Source of the DNA: Euperipatoides rowelli
Lineage: Eukaryota > Onychophora > Udeonychophora > Euonychophora > Peripatopsidae
DNA length: 10,706 bases
Assembly (NCBI GenBank): GCA_003024985.2
Contig: PXIH01S0060874.1
Reading direction: 5' to 3' (one strand)
The notes under the pieces were generated by a model. That model ran no database searches. It was not told the DNA's origin and saw only the letters and a program-made list of their open reading frames with translations. Every line of letters begins with the position of its first letter. The stretch's first letter is position 1. A program made the position numbers and the translations under genes. Shown here one piece after another: positions 1-9,135 of the stretch.

Positions 1-96
1 GGGAACATCCCTACCCACATTGTTAGTGCCCGCATGCACCACCACAATTGGGTCTCTAACCGAATTCCGCAGTATAGGATTAACAGTTTGCACCTG
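1..96 (-). CDS. SGNH/GDSL-hydrolase-like fragment, cut by window edge
   Basis: The minus strand is open from 96 to the window edge and encodes about 32 residues, including VVVHAGTNNVGRD. This resembles block III of SGNH/GDSL-type hydrolases, where the Asn of a G-T-N motif after a hydrophobic strand helps form the oxyanion hole. Domains of this kind occur in esterases and in some retrotransposon ORF1-like proteins. No ATG is visible. Two in-frame TAG codons lie just upstream (97-99 and 109-111), so this is either an exon entered at the AG of the TTAGCAG at 94-100, or a decayed piece. The base composition is less AT-rich than the neighbouring element A. The assignment rests on one short motif, so it is tentative. 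Confidence 0.4.
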
Positions 97-142
97 CTAA
101 TGCTGATCCTACTTGTTAATAGAACTGCTCAAGTTTGTTGTT

Positions 143-1345
143 CTATATATATATTAAAAAGTCTAGATATGTTTTAAAGCTTAAGATTAAATATCCTTTA
201 ATCAAGTTTCTATTTAGTTTACTGTACTTCATTTTATTGTTAATATACAAATGAATACACAAATATATATTAGGTAATATATGTAAAATTTTACATGATT
301 TTACTAATTTTATTTCAGATTGATTTAAACAAATTTTATCAANTGTATTTTTAGGACATGATGAAAAATTGTGTGACATCACACAAGATTTATCAGGATT
401 AATTATCATACCATATTTTAAAGCATCATCATTTAACTGATTTAAAGATTCTTGGATAATAGAGGTTGGATTGATTTTGTTTGATGTGATGATTATAGAT
501 AAGTCATCAATAAATTTATATCTATTGGGAAAATTAATTGCAATACAATTTGTGGTTATAATAAAAATTCGGCCACCCAATACCGACCCCTGTGGTACTC
601 CCCTCGTCACAGGAATTGATATTGAACCATCAGATCCAGGAATTCTGAGTATTTGTTTACGGTTCAATAAGAATGATATAAACCACATGATCAAACTATA
701 TGGAATATTTAAGTTAATAAGTCCATTGATAAAAATCTTATGATTTAAAAAATCGTATGCTTTTGAAAAATCTGAAATCAAAGTATAAGAAAATTCTTTG
801 TTTATATCTCTTGTTTCCAAAATTTTATGAATCAAAAGGATTAAGTAATGAAGNGAAGATTTTCCTGGGATGCCGCCAAATTGATTTATGTCAATTTTAT
901 TAATTACAATGGGTAGAAGTTGAGAGTAGATGTGTCTTTCAATTATTTTGGAAATTGATGGCAATATTGATATTGGTCTAATATGTTGAGGATTATCAAT
1001 GATTTTTTTCCTTGGGAACAGGAATAATATATGAGGTTTTCCAATTATTTGGTACATGACACAAAGACAAAGATCTATTTATTATATATGTGATGGGTTC
1101 AANAAGTTCTATTGAAAAATTTTTTAATAAAAAATTTGGATACCATCCGGAGCTGCTGTTGTTTTTGGTTTTATGAAATTCAGTTGATTCAAAACCCATA
1201 ATTTTTCCACTGGAGGTATTAAATCAGCTTTTATAAAATGATTTCTATTAGGAATCTTTAAATGTTGATTCAATGAAAAAAGGTTTTTAAAAAATTCACC
1301 TATTTCCATATATGTCCGACTGATTGATTTGTTTGGGAAATTCAA
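143..1345 (-). pseudogene. Element A: reverse transcriptase, frameshifted
   Basis: This is the RT that copies element RNA at the nicked target. Three overlapping frames carry it: 1345-1124 (linker ending in KPKTTAAPDGI, the N-terminal RT0/1 signature), 1199-996 (PNFLLKNF through SYIIPVPKEK), and 1057-143 (the palm). In the last frame RPIS is at residues 27-30, motif A DFSKAYD has its Asp at 96, motif B TRGVPQGSVLG is at 151-161, and motif C KFIDD has Asp 184-185. All three catalytic Asp are therefore intact. FIDD is a variant of the common FADD/YADD. The primer-grip region (INPDKSCVM, SCKIL) follows, and then similarity is lost. Two Ns (854 and 1103) fall within it. At least two frameshifts make it non-functional as it stands. 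Confidence 0.82.
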
Positions 1346-1361
1346 AATTGATTTTTTCTTT

Positions 1362-2699
1362 TCAATTCCTACCGAATCGTTTTTCCATCTCGTTCTTTTT
1401 CGCAGCCTTGATTTTTTTAGCTATGATTTGTTTCATTTGTTCTGCTTTTTCTTTGAATTCTTGATTAAAAAATTTATTTATTTCTCGTATAAGGGTTCTA
1501 ATGTTGTCATTAAACCAACTTTTATCATTCTTTTTTAACTTTTTAGTTATTCTAGGGTAATGTTTTTCATATAAACATTTCAATGTGCCACCAAAAAATT
1601 CTGTCATTTCATCAATATCATCAATTACATACAGGAGTGACCAGTCAAAATTAGATATACCAGCTCCAAAATTTTTGTGAGATGATAGTCTATTAGGTCT
1701 ATATGAAATTTCAAATGAGTTGTCTTTTACAGTATAGAAATTCTCGTCATGCTCTGGATTCAAAACTATCACATTATGATCTGATTCACATATCAGAGCC
1801 CGAACATCAACAGAATATCGAAGTAGACCGTTATAAAAACACATATCTAGGATTTTATTTTTCCTTGTGGGGGACTTAATAATTTGTTTAAATGATTTAA
1901 AATTTAAGGAGTGCTTGTCTAATAGGTTATTAAAGTCACCAATTATAAATATATTTCCCAACTGATTTTTTATAAGAAGTTTATCTATTTGAGTGGTGAC
2001 AAAAGACATAACATCCTAACCGTTAGTGTCATTTGGAGGATAATAGAGCGCAACTATAGCCGACCATGGAACTGATCTCGGCAAATAAGATGATCTGAAA
2101 ACAACAGTGAACGCTTCAATTAATTGATCCTGTGGATATTCTACCGATAAAATCGATAACTTTTTACTTAAATACATTGAAATTCCTCCTCCTTTTATTT
2201 TGTCTGATCTATTTCTTATTGTGTGATAAGAAACATAATTAGGTATTTCAAAGGCTTTCAAATCATTTTTAGATAGCCATGTTTCCGCAAAAATAGCAAC
2301 ACTAGCGTTCGCTTCTTTAATATATGCTTGCACTTCATACTTATTTCTGATTGATCTTAAGTTTGAATAAATTATTTTTGGGAATTGGTACTTAATATAG
2401 TTTGATTGAATCTTCAATTGGTTATCCACATTCACGTTTCTTTCAGTAGAAAACTTTGATCGAGTATTTCTTTCAGTAATGATCGCTTTAATGTTAAATG
2501 CTTTACATGATGAATTTCCATGTTTGGTATTAAACCTCCTATATATACCATTTTTAAACAGATTATGTATTACATTATTGTCATGTATAATTTTCCGATT
2601 TGCATATCTTAATGTTTTAAGATAGGATGAAGAGTAGATTTTTAATCCAAGTGAGTGAGTTAACCCAACTTCTGACGGTAATCCAATGAGAACAACCAT
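1362..2699 (-). pseudogene. Element A: N-terminal segment and APE-type endonuclease, one in-frame stop
   Basis: This codes for the endonuclease that nicks target DNA to prime reverse transcription. ATG 2699 opens 227 codons; a TAG (2016-2018) follows, and the same frame then continues to 1362. Residues 20-32 (KIYSSSYLKTLRY) resemble the leader motif often found before LINE endonucleases. Endonuclease motifs in order are YSNLRS (Asn at 113), the catalytic Glu in AETWL (139), GGG (170-172), GDFN (22-28 codons after the TAG), LDM and SDHN (Asp-His). All the catalytic positions I can place are conserved. The TAG falls between YYPPNDTNG and the GDFN half. It could be one mutation or a base error. 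The frame breaks at 1362, before the RT. Confidence 0.78.
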
Positions 2700-2887
2700 G
2701 CCGATACATCAATGTAGAAGATTTAAAACAACAAACACAAAATTGTAACATTTTGAGAGAGAAAAGCAACTCAAAATCCTTTTATTGTTAAAACGAAAAA
2801 AATTTTATGCAAAACAAAAAAGAAACTATATTAAATTTGAGATATAATAAAAAATATTCACACAGGCAGTTATCAAATGATACCATT
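2700..2887. other. AT-rich spacer between element A and truncated Gypsy RT
   Basis: There is no convincing coding sequence on either strand. On the minus strand it could hold the 5' UTR of element A (directly upstream of ATG 2699), the eroded continuation of Gypsy RT after the stop at 2888, or both. The precise boundary between the two elements is not visible. Confidence 0.5.
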
Positions 2888-3483
2888 TTACATTTTAACA
2901 TGAACTACTAAATAATCACAGTATTGTACCATGCCCTCTAATTTTTCATTTTTTATAAGTGTATGGAGAATCTTATAAAACATTTCTGGAGCACAAGTTA
3001 TACCAAAATTTAAATGTTTATATATGCACCGTATACAGAATCACATGTTGCAAAACTAGTAATGTCTTTAGACTCTTTAGCTAATTCAATTTGATTAAAT
3101 GCTGACAAAATATATAGTTTAGTAAAATAACTACTACCTTGAAGGCTTTGTAATAGTTCTTCAATAGTAGGTAATACAAATATTTCCCTACATACTGCTA
3201 AATTTGCTTTTCTCATATCTACACATATTCTAAAATCTACAGTATTTTTTTCTTTATAATAACTATACTGGTGACAATGATGTAGTAGCACCTTTCACTT
3301 CTTCAATAATATCCTGTTTTAATAGTTTGTCTATATTAGCTTTTAATTGATCTCTAAGATTATAAGGTATTCTTCTAGGGGATATATTAGGATCAATACT
3401 AAATTTTAACTAATAATTTTTTAGTTTTCCTATTGTTGGTTCAAAAATTTTGAGTGTTTTAATACATATTCATTTTCATAAAC
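2888..3483 (-). pseudogene. Gypsy pol: linker and N-terminal half of reverse transcriptase, active site mutated
   Basis: The minus strand continues from the protease through a linker (KIFEPTIGKL) into RT: SPRRIPYNLRDQL, LLKQDIIEEV, FRICVDMRKAN, a shift, then NFGITCAPEMF and the active-site box. Motif A, normally F-[ST]-K-L-D, reads FTKLYIL, so the catalytic Asp is Tyr (codon at 3112-3114). Motif C, normally YxDD, reads YCDY, so its second Asp is Tyr (codon at 2912-2914). Frame changes occur near 3447, 3270 and 3015, with stops at 3481-3486 and about 3410. The frame ends at TAA 2888-2890, before the rest of RT, RNase H and integrase. The family is certain; function is excluded. Confidence 0.8.
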
Positions 3484-3870
3484 TCAATTTACAGCATCAA
3501 AGCCTATTTTTAAAATTCCTAATTCTAAAGCAGTTTGCTTTCCCAACAATGATTCCCCTTCTTCTTGAATAACTAAAAATTCAACTTNTTTTTGTTGATT
3601 TAAAATCTCAATATTTGCTATAAATTTACCAATTACCTTTAAAGGTTGCTTTTGTCCATAAGCATACAGTTTTCTATTAGTTAAAGAACTTTTACATTTT
3701 ATTTTATTTTCAAATATTCCCAAGTACCTTTACTCAGCACATTGCATGTGTCGCCACTGTCAATCATTATTTTTATAGGAACGCCTCCAATAATAATGGT
3801 AAAATATTCAGCAACATTTTTTTTGACGCAAGTTTAAAAACAAAATCTTCGGCTATTTCATAAGTTTCTT
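3484..3870 (-). pseudogene. Gypsy pol: aspartic protease, frameshifted
   Basis: This is a retropepsin-type protease, which cleaves the Gag-Pol polyprotein in the particle. It begins right after the tail of element B with EIAEDFVFKLASKK. After a one-base shift in an A run near 3815 comes the strand GGVPIKIMIDSGDTCNV. The catalytic triad D-S-G is at 3753-3761 and is intact; the Gly is followed by Asp where Ala is usual. A second shift near 3722 restores the flap and C-terminal part: NRKLYAYGQKQPLKVIGKF, then FLVIQEEGESLLGKQTALELG, the usual LLG signature. An N lies at 3587. The domain length (about 120 codons) is normal. Gag should lie directly upstream, and it does, on the far side of B. Confidence 0.8.
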
Positions 3871-3871
3871 G

Positions 3872-3899
3872 TTTATTATTATTATTTTTTTATTTACTT
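3872..3899 (-). repeat. AAT/AAAT-repeat 3' tail of element B
   Basis: Read on the minus strand, the element ends with AAGTAAATAAAAAAATAATA and more AAT units, not a pure poly(A). It directly abuts Gypsy protease coding sequence, so it marks the 3' end of B. Short-repeat tails are known in several LINE groups, where the RT starts on repeated 3' ends. Confidence 0.65.
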
Positions 3900-4029
3900 A
3901 ATTATTTGAGGTCATGGACCTATACAATGGGACAAAATAATAAAGATCATATTTAATAGTTACACATCATGAAATCAGAGTTATGAAAACAGAATTATGA
4001 AACCATACAATAATACAACATTCAATAAT
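3900..4029 (-). other. 3' UTR of element B
   Basis: This is non-coding sequence between the ORF2 stop (4030-4032) and the tail. The last part on the minus strand contains GGTCCATGACCTCAAAT, a compact non-AT block in otherwise AT-rich sequence. It is a candidate for the 3' recognition segment bound by the element's RT. No classical AATAAA signal is clear beyond the AT-rich tail. Confidence 0.5.
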
Positions 4030-6215
4030 TTAAATCTCTGACAGTGCCAGAAAGGTTTTTCTTAACAATAAAATATCACTAATCATATCATACAACTTTT
4101 CTACTTCAACTTTGTCAATCAGCAATCTTACAAATATAAGTTCTTTATTGGCCTCATTTAAACCCTTGTAATTAGTCAAAATATTATATTTTCTATGATA
4201 GAATTTAAAAATTGGGCATATCATCAATATATGGAATAAAGATTCCTTATATCCCATATTGCATAAGTTACACAACTTATCCATATATATATATATATAA
4301 AAAACATTATCTGTGCATGATCCCCATCTACCATTAAAAATTCTGTGCTGGGCTATCAGTTGTGTATGTTTAATGAACCTATAGTTATAAAAGAATTTCT
4401 CATAACCAAACATGATATTTAAATATGCTCCTTGTATNCTAGCATAATCCACTTGCCATAATCCATCCTCTATCGATTTTAGAATAGAAGGCAACATTAT
4501 TTTAGTAAAAACTGGATATCCCATTTCAAAAACATAAGAATAACCACAGCCATTTAAAATAGCCTGTAACTTGTGTACCCAATTATATGTAACACNTATT
4601 GTGTTTCGATTTAATTTATACAACATATTNTATGCTGCTCTTGGATATCTGCTATCAGGTAATTTAAGCAGTTTAATCCAATATTTAAGAATCAATTTTA
4701 GAAATAAATAGGACAGTTTGATTATCCCTAATTCAACTCTGACAGTGTGATCTGGTGAGAATCTAGGCAATCTTAATAATCGCTTACAATAAGTCAATTG
4801 AACTAATTCCATCTTCTCCATATATTTCATCACCCATATTGGACTTGCATAAGCAGCAGTTGATACTACTAAATTATGAAACAGTCTTTTTGGAATCTCC
4901 AATTTTCCTCTATTAATTTTATATATCAATAACCACAACTGTGCTATGGAACATTTAGCCTTGTTAATGAAATGTAAATGTGCTTTAAAAAATGAACCAT
5001 TAGATACCAAAGGAACCCCTAGATAATTGTATTGACCAATTACCTTTAATCGACCATCTTTTTCATCCCATATATAATTAAAACCCTTAGACTCATTATT
5101 ACCATTTTTAAACACCATTATATTTGATTTATTCAAATTTATATTCATCTCTTGGGAATCAAAAAAGTCCTTCACGATTCTTATCTTTTTCTGCAAATTA
5201 ATTGGAGAATCTGCCAAAACTATCACATCGTCAGCATAACATAGTACATGCATCTTCAGACCTCCCAATGCAATTGGGGCAATCCCTGAATTTTCCAATA
5301 TCCATGTCAAATCATTCATTAAATAGTTAAACAATATAGGACTCAATGAGTCACCCTGCAATAATCCTCTACTCACAGGAATGTCTTTAGACAACTTATC
5401 ACTTGATAATATATTTATAATATCACTATTATAATAGTTTCCAGGAATTTTATAAATTTAGATGATACTCCATAACGATATAGAATTTTCCATAATAAAG
5501 AATGACCAAACGAATCGAAAGCATGTGATAGGTCTAAGAAAAAAGCAGAGTTTTCTTCTCTTTCTAGATAAGTGTGAGTGGATCATTGCATTTATGAAAA
5601 TAAATTATCAACTGTAGAATAATTTCTTCTAATCCCCGCCTGGACTTCGTGAAATATATTGTATCTACTACTCCAAATATTAAGTCTTCTTGCCAACAAG
5701 GCAGATAATAGTTTAGTCATTGCCGGCAATAGGCTAATTGGTCTATATTTTGCAGGGTTCATTGTATCGCCTTTTTTAAAAATAGGTATAGTTATAGAAC
5801 TAACAAATCCTTTTGATATTATAGAATATTCCAATATTTTATTAAACAGCTTAACAATTTTTTCCTTAAAACTTACTGGAGAGGCCAAAATAAACTCATT
5901 AATGACACCATCATGGCCAGCTGCTTTATTTTTTTTTTAGCATTTTTATCACTAAATATAGTTCCCTTATATCAATTTCTGTATCTAAATAAATGTGTAT
6001 ATCATATTTCTTTCTAACACTATGGATACTCTATTAACATAAAATATTTTCATTAAGTGCTCATACCAAATTTCAATATCAATTGAATTACTTGCATTGC
6101 CAGACCTTCTCATTCCCTTAATTATTATGCTCCAAAACTTAGATGGGTCTGCAACATTAATACAATTTATCAACTTGTTATTATAATCATCTTTTTTTTT
6201 TTTACAAAGCAATCT
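4030..6215 (-). pseudogene. Element B ORF2: reverse transcriptase and C-terminal zinc knuckle, frameshifted
   Basis: This is the RT part of ORF2. In order: a linker with DPSKFWSIIIKGMRR (6212-5985 frame), the KAAGHDGVINEFI RT0/1 signature near 5920-5890, YRPISLLPAMTKLL, motif A FFLDLSHAFD (Asp codon 5532-5534), motif B GLLQGDSLSPILF and motif C LCYADDV. In the 454-codon frame from 5394, YADD is at residues 53-56. All catalytic Asp are intact. The thumb and C-terminal region follow, with RLPRFSPDHTVRVELG (209-223) and a CCHC-like knuckle at C375, C378, H388, C393, typical of LINE ORF2 C-termini. Breaks are shifts near 6213, 5960 and 5440, plus TAA/TGA at 5592-5594 and 5583-5585, where two indels seem to compensate. 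Ns are at 4438, 4596 and 4630. The stop at 4030 is probably the native end. Confidence 0.83.
4283..4299. repeat. (TA)n microsatellite inside ORF2 of element B
   Basis: A run of 17 alternating A/T bases lies in frame within the C-terminal region, encoding YIYIY just before the zinc knuckle. It keeps the frame and probably represents slippage expansion after insertion. Confidence 0.7.
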
Positions 6216-7340
6216 TTATTTTTTTTTGTAAATCCACATAAAAAATATGATTTTTAACATCTGGTATCCTTCAAAATTTCCGTAAAGCACTGTGTAATTT
6301 CTTTTTTCATCTGTACAACAGTAGTGAAACCAAGGTTGATTCCTTCTAGCAGTTCCATTACTTTTGCTTACCCCCATGTCAACATTGTTTGCAGCACTAT
6401 CAAAAGCATTTATAATATAATCGTGTATTCCATTGATATCCTCAGGCAACTCCTTTCCTTCATCAATTTCCATTAATTTATTGCCAGATTCTGAACTCTT
6501 CTCTGGATTCCATCTATATTTCTTTCTAACATAACTAATTTCCTCTTCCTTGATTTCCCTATCTAATTTATCATTAAATGTAATCAAAACAGGTAGATGA
6601 TCCAAAATAGGCCATGTCAATACTTCTAGATCGAATACACAATTTTCAAATCCTGATATCAGTGCTATATCGATCAGGCTAGCACCCATTGGGCCAATGA
6701 AAGTCATATTTCCTTCTGGGTCTCCTTGAGTGTGTCCATTCATTACAGTTAGGGAACATGATTNAATAAAATCCAACAACTTCTCTCCTCTACCATTGCT
6801 CACCATGTCTTTCGATTTCCTCTTGGAACCTACAACAGAAGAAAAACTCTCAACATCACCATCTTTGATAGCAATACAGGCATTAAAATCTCCCATACAT
6901 ACAAATTCTCCACTTCTAAAATTCATATAATTTTCTATCTCATATAAAATCTCATCCAGATCAGAATCAGGATGAGAATAAACAAAATAAACATTCAAAT
7001 CCTTTAATCCAAATTTAAATTCCAAGAACAAAAAGAAAATCCCAATCCAATATTTGTTTATCTCATAATTCCTTACATACTTTTTAAGGTAATTTTTAAT
7101 CATAACAACAATTCCACATGATGGGCGACCTCTACCTGAACTTTCTGCTAATGACTGTATAATAAAAATCTAATTTCTATTATCTGTAAAAGGTCTAATT
7201 TGCCAAGTCTCCAAAAACCCTATCATATCAGAATTCAAAAATAAATTATATTGCTCAAATGCTCTAAATATAACATTTATTCCTCTAATATTCCATACAA
7301 TGAATGACAATCTTTTTAGACTACTGGCTTTCCTTGATTG
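6216..7340 (-). pseudogene. Element B ORF2: APE-type endonuclease domain, one in-frame stop
   Basis: This is the N-terminal endonuclease of ORF2. The frame runs from the codon after TAG 7341-7343 and holds FIVWNIRGIN (catalytic Asn codon 7290-7292), GFLETWQ (catalytic Glu), an in-frame TAG at 7170-7172, GRGRPSCGIVVMIKN, then from 7103 a 295-codon stretch. In that stretch GDFNA is at residues 71-75, with GDPEGNMTFIGPMG, LIDIALIS and the Asp-His pair in ILDHLPV following. All the key catalytic positions are present. No ATG precedes the catalytic Asn in this frame; the only upstream one is in the ATG AGA TAG at the ORF1 end. The frame is lost at a T/A homopolymer near 6215, before the RT linker. 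Confidence 0.82.
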
Positions 7341-7343
7341 CTA
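7335..7343 (-). promoter_or_regulatory. Possible stop-codon readthrough context UAG-CAA-UCA between ORF1 and ORF2 of B
   Basis: ORF1 ends with TAG at 7341-7343, and the next six bases are CAATCA. This fits the UAG-CARYYA context known from tobamovirus-type readthrough. The frame after the stop continues directly into the ORF2 endonuclease, with no other stop until 7170 and no ATG before the catalytic Asn. The sequence match is direct; recoding is an inference. The same bases (GATGAGATAG) would also suit an ATGA-type stop-restart overlap if an indel lies upstream. Confidence 0.35.
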
Positions 7344-8220
7344 TCTCATCTCAAAGTTATCAATTTCAGCCCTCACGTTTCTTTGTTGTACTTCTTTAAT
7401 AACTAACTTTCCCACACTATCAATCTCAAAACTCCTATTTTCTATATAAAGCTTATCATACCTAAAATAAGTCTTCTTACCTGCCTTTCTGCTTCTACAA
7501 ATCTTTGCCATAACAACTTTCTTTTATTTCTAGTTTTATAAGAAAAATCATTAGTGATCGTGATCCCTGTACCCTTGAGTTTATAAACAATTTTAAAAAC
7601 AGCAGCTTTGTCATAATCTTTACTCAAAGTACACAAAACCGGAGCTTTTCCACCATTAACCTTACCTATTTTATGCATGGAAGAAAATTCCAATTTATTT
7701 ATCCTCAAAAAATCTTAGAAGTTTTTCTTCCAGAACAAATGGCAAAAGAAAATGTTCAAGAATTTGTACTAGACCGTGTATTATAATATTATTTCTCCTG
7801 CTAAGTCTATCTAAATTTTCCACAGTATTCACTAGGCCTTCGGTTTCACATTGACAACTAGATTTAACCTTTGATAAACCATCAATTTCCTGTCTCAAAC
7901 CTGAATTTTGGAGCTATTTGTATTAATGCTAGTTGAGTTAGACATAATTTTTTTCTCAATAGTAATCAATCTATCATTCATTACTTCAAACATTCTATCA
8001 AATTTCTGTGTCATTTATTCAAATCTAATTTCAAATGCATCTATAATGTTCGGAGTATCTGGCTCCGGCGAAGAAAACAATATTTTTGTTCTTTTAGAAG
8101 GTGTTTTACCTTACCTTGGTCTGAATTCTCCCCTCCTATATATCCTATCCCAACCGGTTTTTCTCAAAGTGATCCCTTTACTGGCCCTGGATTTACCTAG
8201 ACCCCTGATCTCAGAACCAT
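7341..8220 (-). pseudogene. Element B ORF1: coiled-coil / RRM-like RNA-binding protein, broken
   Basis: ORF1 products of this type bind element RNA and act as nucleic-acid chaperones in the RNP. ATG 8220 gives MVLRSG, a plausible start, then a shift into a basic N-terminal region. This holds SPEPDTPNIIDAFE and a likely coiled coil (KFDRMFEVMNDRLITIEKK). Further on is LDRLSRRNNIIIHGL (about 7811-7770), the signature that opens the RRM-like core of L1-ORF1-type proteins. It continues with KAPVLCTLSKDYDKAAV and LKGTGITITNDFSYKTRNKR (about 7579-7517) of the C-terminal domain. The end is KTYFRYDKLYIENRSFEIDS through to TAG 7341-7343. In-frame TAA codons are at 8111-8113 and 8015-8017, with shifts near 8200, 7897, 7700 and 7480. 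About 290 codons overall, within the family's range. Confidence 0.75.
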
Positions 8221-8737
8221 TATCAAAATAAGTAGGTCAATCGATAACAAAAAAATTACACTATTCTTAATCTTATATCTAATCCTAACATTATATAATC
8301 TAATCATAGTTTCATTGAAAAAAGAAAATTTCCTACTAAAACTCAAAATACCCCATTTATAATTGTTAAAAATATCAATTTGTGCATAAAATAGTTTTAA
8401 TTCATACATAGAAAACTCGGACAAAGTTTCGTTTACTAACATTACATAGCTCAACACAAATATCACTTTAAATTTAAAAAGCATCATTTACAACAGTAAA
8501 TATATTAAATATTCAACAATTATATACTTCTTACCTCAATGAGCACACCGTACACATAAAGTATAATGGTAATTCCAGCTATACAGTACTTTAAACAATA
8601 TGGCATCTAAGTTTACATTGAGGCATTCTCGAAGAGCACGTCACAGAGCCGAGATACAAAAATTTTCAACAAACTAGATACTAAATTAAATTTTTTTATA
8701 AATAAATAACAAACAGAAAAAGAAAAAAGAAAATTAT

Positions 8738-8746
8738 ATTTACCTG
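8738..8746 (-). promoter_or_regulatory. Splice-donor-like CAG|GTAAAT at the end of the inner 87-bp repeat
   Basis: The inner repeat ends in CAG and is followed by GTAAAT, close to the metazoan donor consensus MAG|GTRAGT. The boundary of homology between the two repeats is exactly at the G|G junction. This is sequence evidence only; use as a donor is unproven. Confidence 0.3.
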
Positions 8747-8830
8747 TAATAAATAATAAGACTAATTAGAAATGATTTTAAATTGGCTCGGCTCTATCAG
8801 ACTCTCGAATCCCGCTTTCACGAGAAGTCC
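8744..8830 (-). repeat. 87-bp direct repeat, inner copy, in leader of element B
   Basis: This is the second copy of the 87-bp unit in the same orientation, with start-to-start spacing of 392 bases. It ends TTATTACAG on the minus strand and is followed at once by GTAAAT, whereas the outer copy is followed by ATTATG. Outside the 87 bases the two copies show no similarity I can see. Confidence 0.8.
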
Positions 8831-9135
8831 AAATATTTTCTTGGTACATTACTTTAAATAGGCAATGTCAGAAATAAAAAACAAAATATACACACCTATA
8901 TTATAATATTTAACCAAACAATATTTGAGAGTGAAAATCAATAGATAACATCTAATAATTCCACAACAGTATCATACATTTCTTGCATAAATTTGAATAT
9001 GAAAGTTCATAGTTCATCTAAACTGCTGATCTCGTAACTTGTAATAATTTAATCCTTGTTAATTACATAAACAATCCAGGTTATTCCACTTTATGACCAA
9101 TATCCAATAATACAACAAATATATAAAGACATAAT

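Larger units (their letters stand above)
143..2699 (-). mobile_element. Non-LTR retrotransposon A (CR1/L2-like), degenerate, 3' end eroded
   Basis: A single ORF2-type coding unit can be followed on the minus strand: a short N-terminal segment, an APE-type endonuclease, then an RT. The domain order and the RT wording (RPISILPSISK, DFSKAYD, GVPQGSVLG, FIDD) are those of LINE elements, and look closest to the CR1/L2 group. That clade call is by pattern memory, not by a tree. There is one in-frame TAG at 2016-2018, and frameshifts near 1350, 1150 and 1020. Readable similarity fades after about 290, in the region after the RT palm, so the thumb and the 3' UTR are lost or unrecognisable. I found no poly(A), no tail repeat and no target-site duplication. 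No ORF1 is seen upstream. Confidence 0.8.

Noticed and set aside
119-146. Small inverted repeat ATAGAAC / GTTCTAT
   Set aside because: Seven-base arms with a 14-base loop in AT-rich DNA are not beyond chance.
471-743. Open frame on the plus strand
   Set aside because: It is antisense to the conserved RT palm of element A; the minus-strand motifs explain it.
1329-1538. Open frame on the plus strand, Phe-rich
   Set aside because: It is antisense to the end of the element A endonuclease region; the composition follows from A-rich coding on the other strand.
5659-5940. Open frame on the plus strand
   Set aside because: It is antisense to the RT N-terminal region of element B (RPISLLPAM on the minus strand).
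6730-6930. Open frame on the plus strand
   Set aside because: It is antisense to the endonuclease GDFN region of element B.
7908-8231. Open frame on the plus strand, hydrophobic
   Set aside because: It is antisense to the ORF1 N-terminal half of element B, which reads as a basic region and coiled coil on the minus strand.
8197-8487. Open minus-strand frame of 96 codons, hydrophobic
   Set aside because: It lies in the leader of element B with low complexity and no recognisable domain. Only its last codons (from ATG 8220) match a plausible ORF1 start.
8744-8830. tRNA-like or SINE-like B box (TCGAATCCC) in the 87-bp repeat
   Set aside because: The B-box consensus starts with GWTCRA and this has TCTCGA in one copy and TCTTGA in the other. 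There is no A box at the right distance and no tRNA fold.
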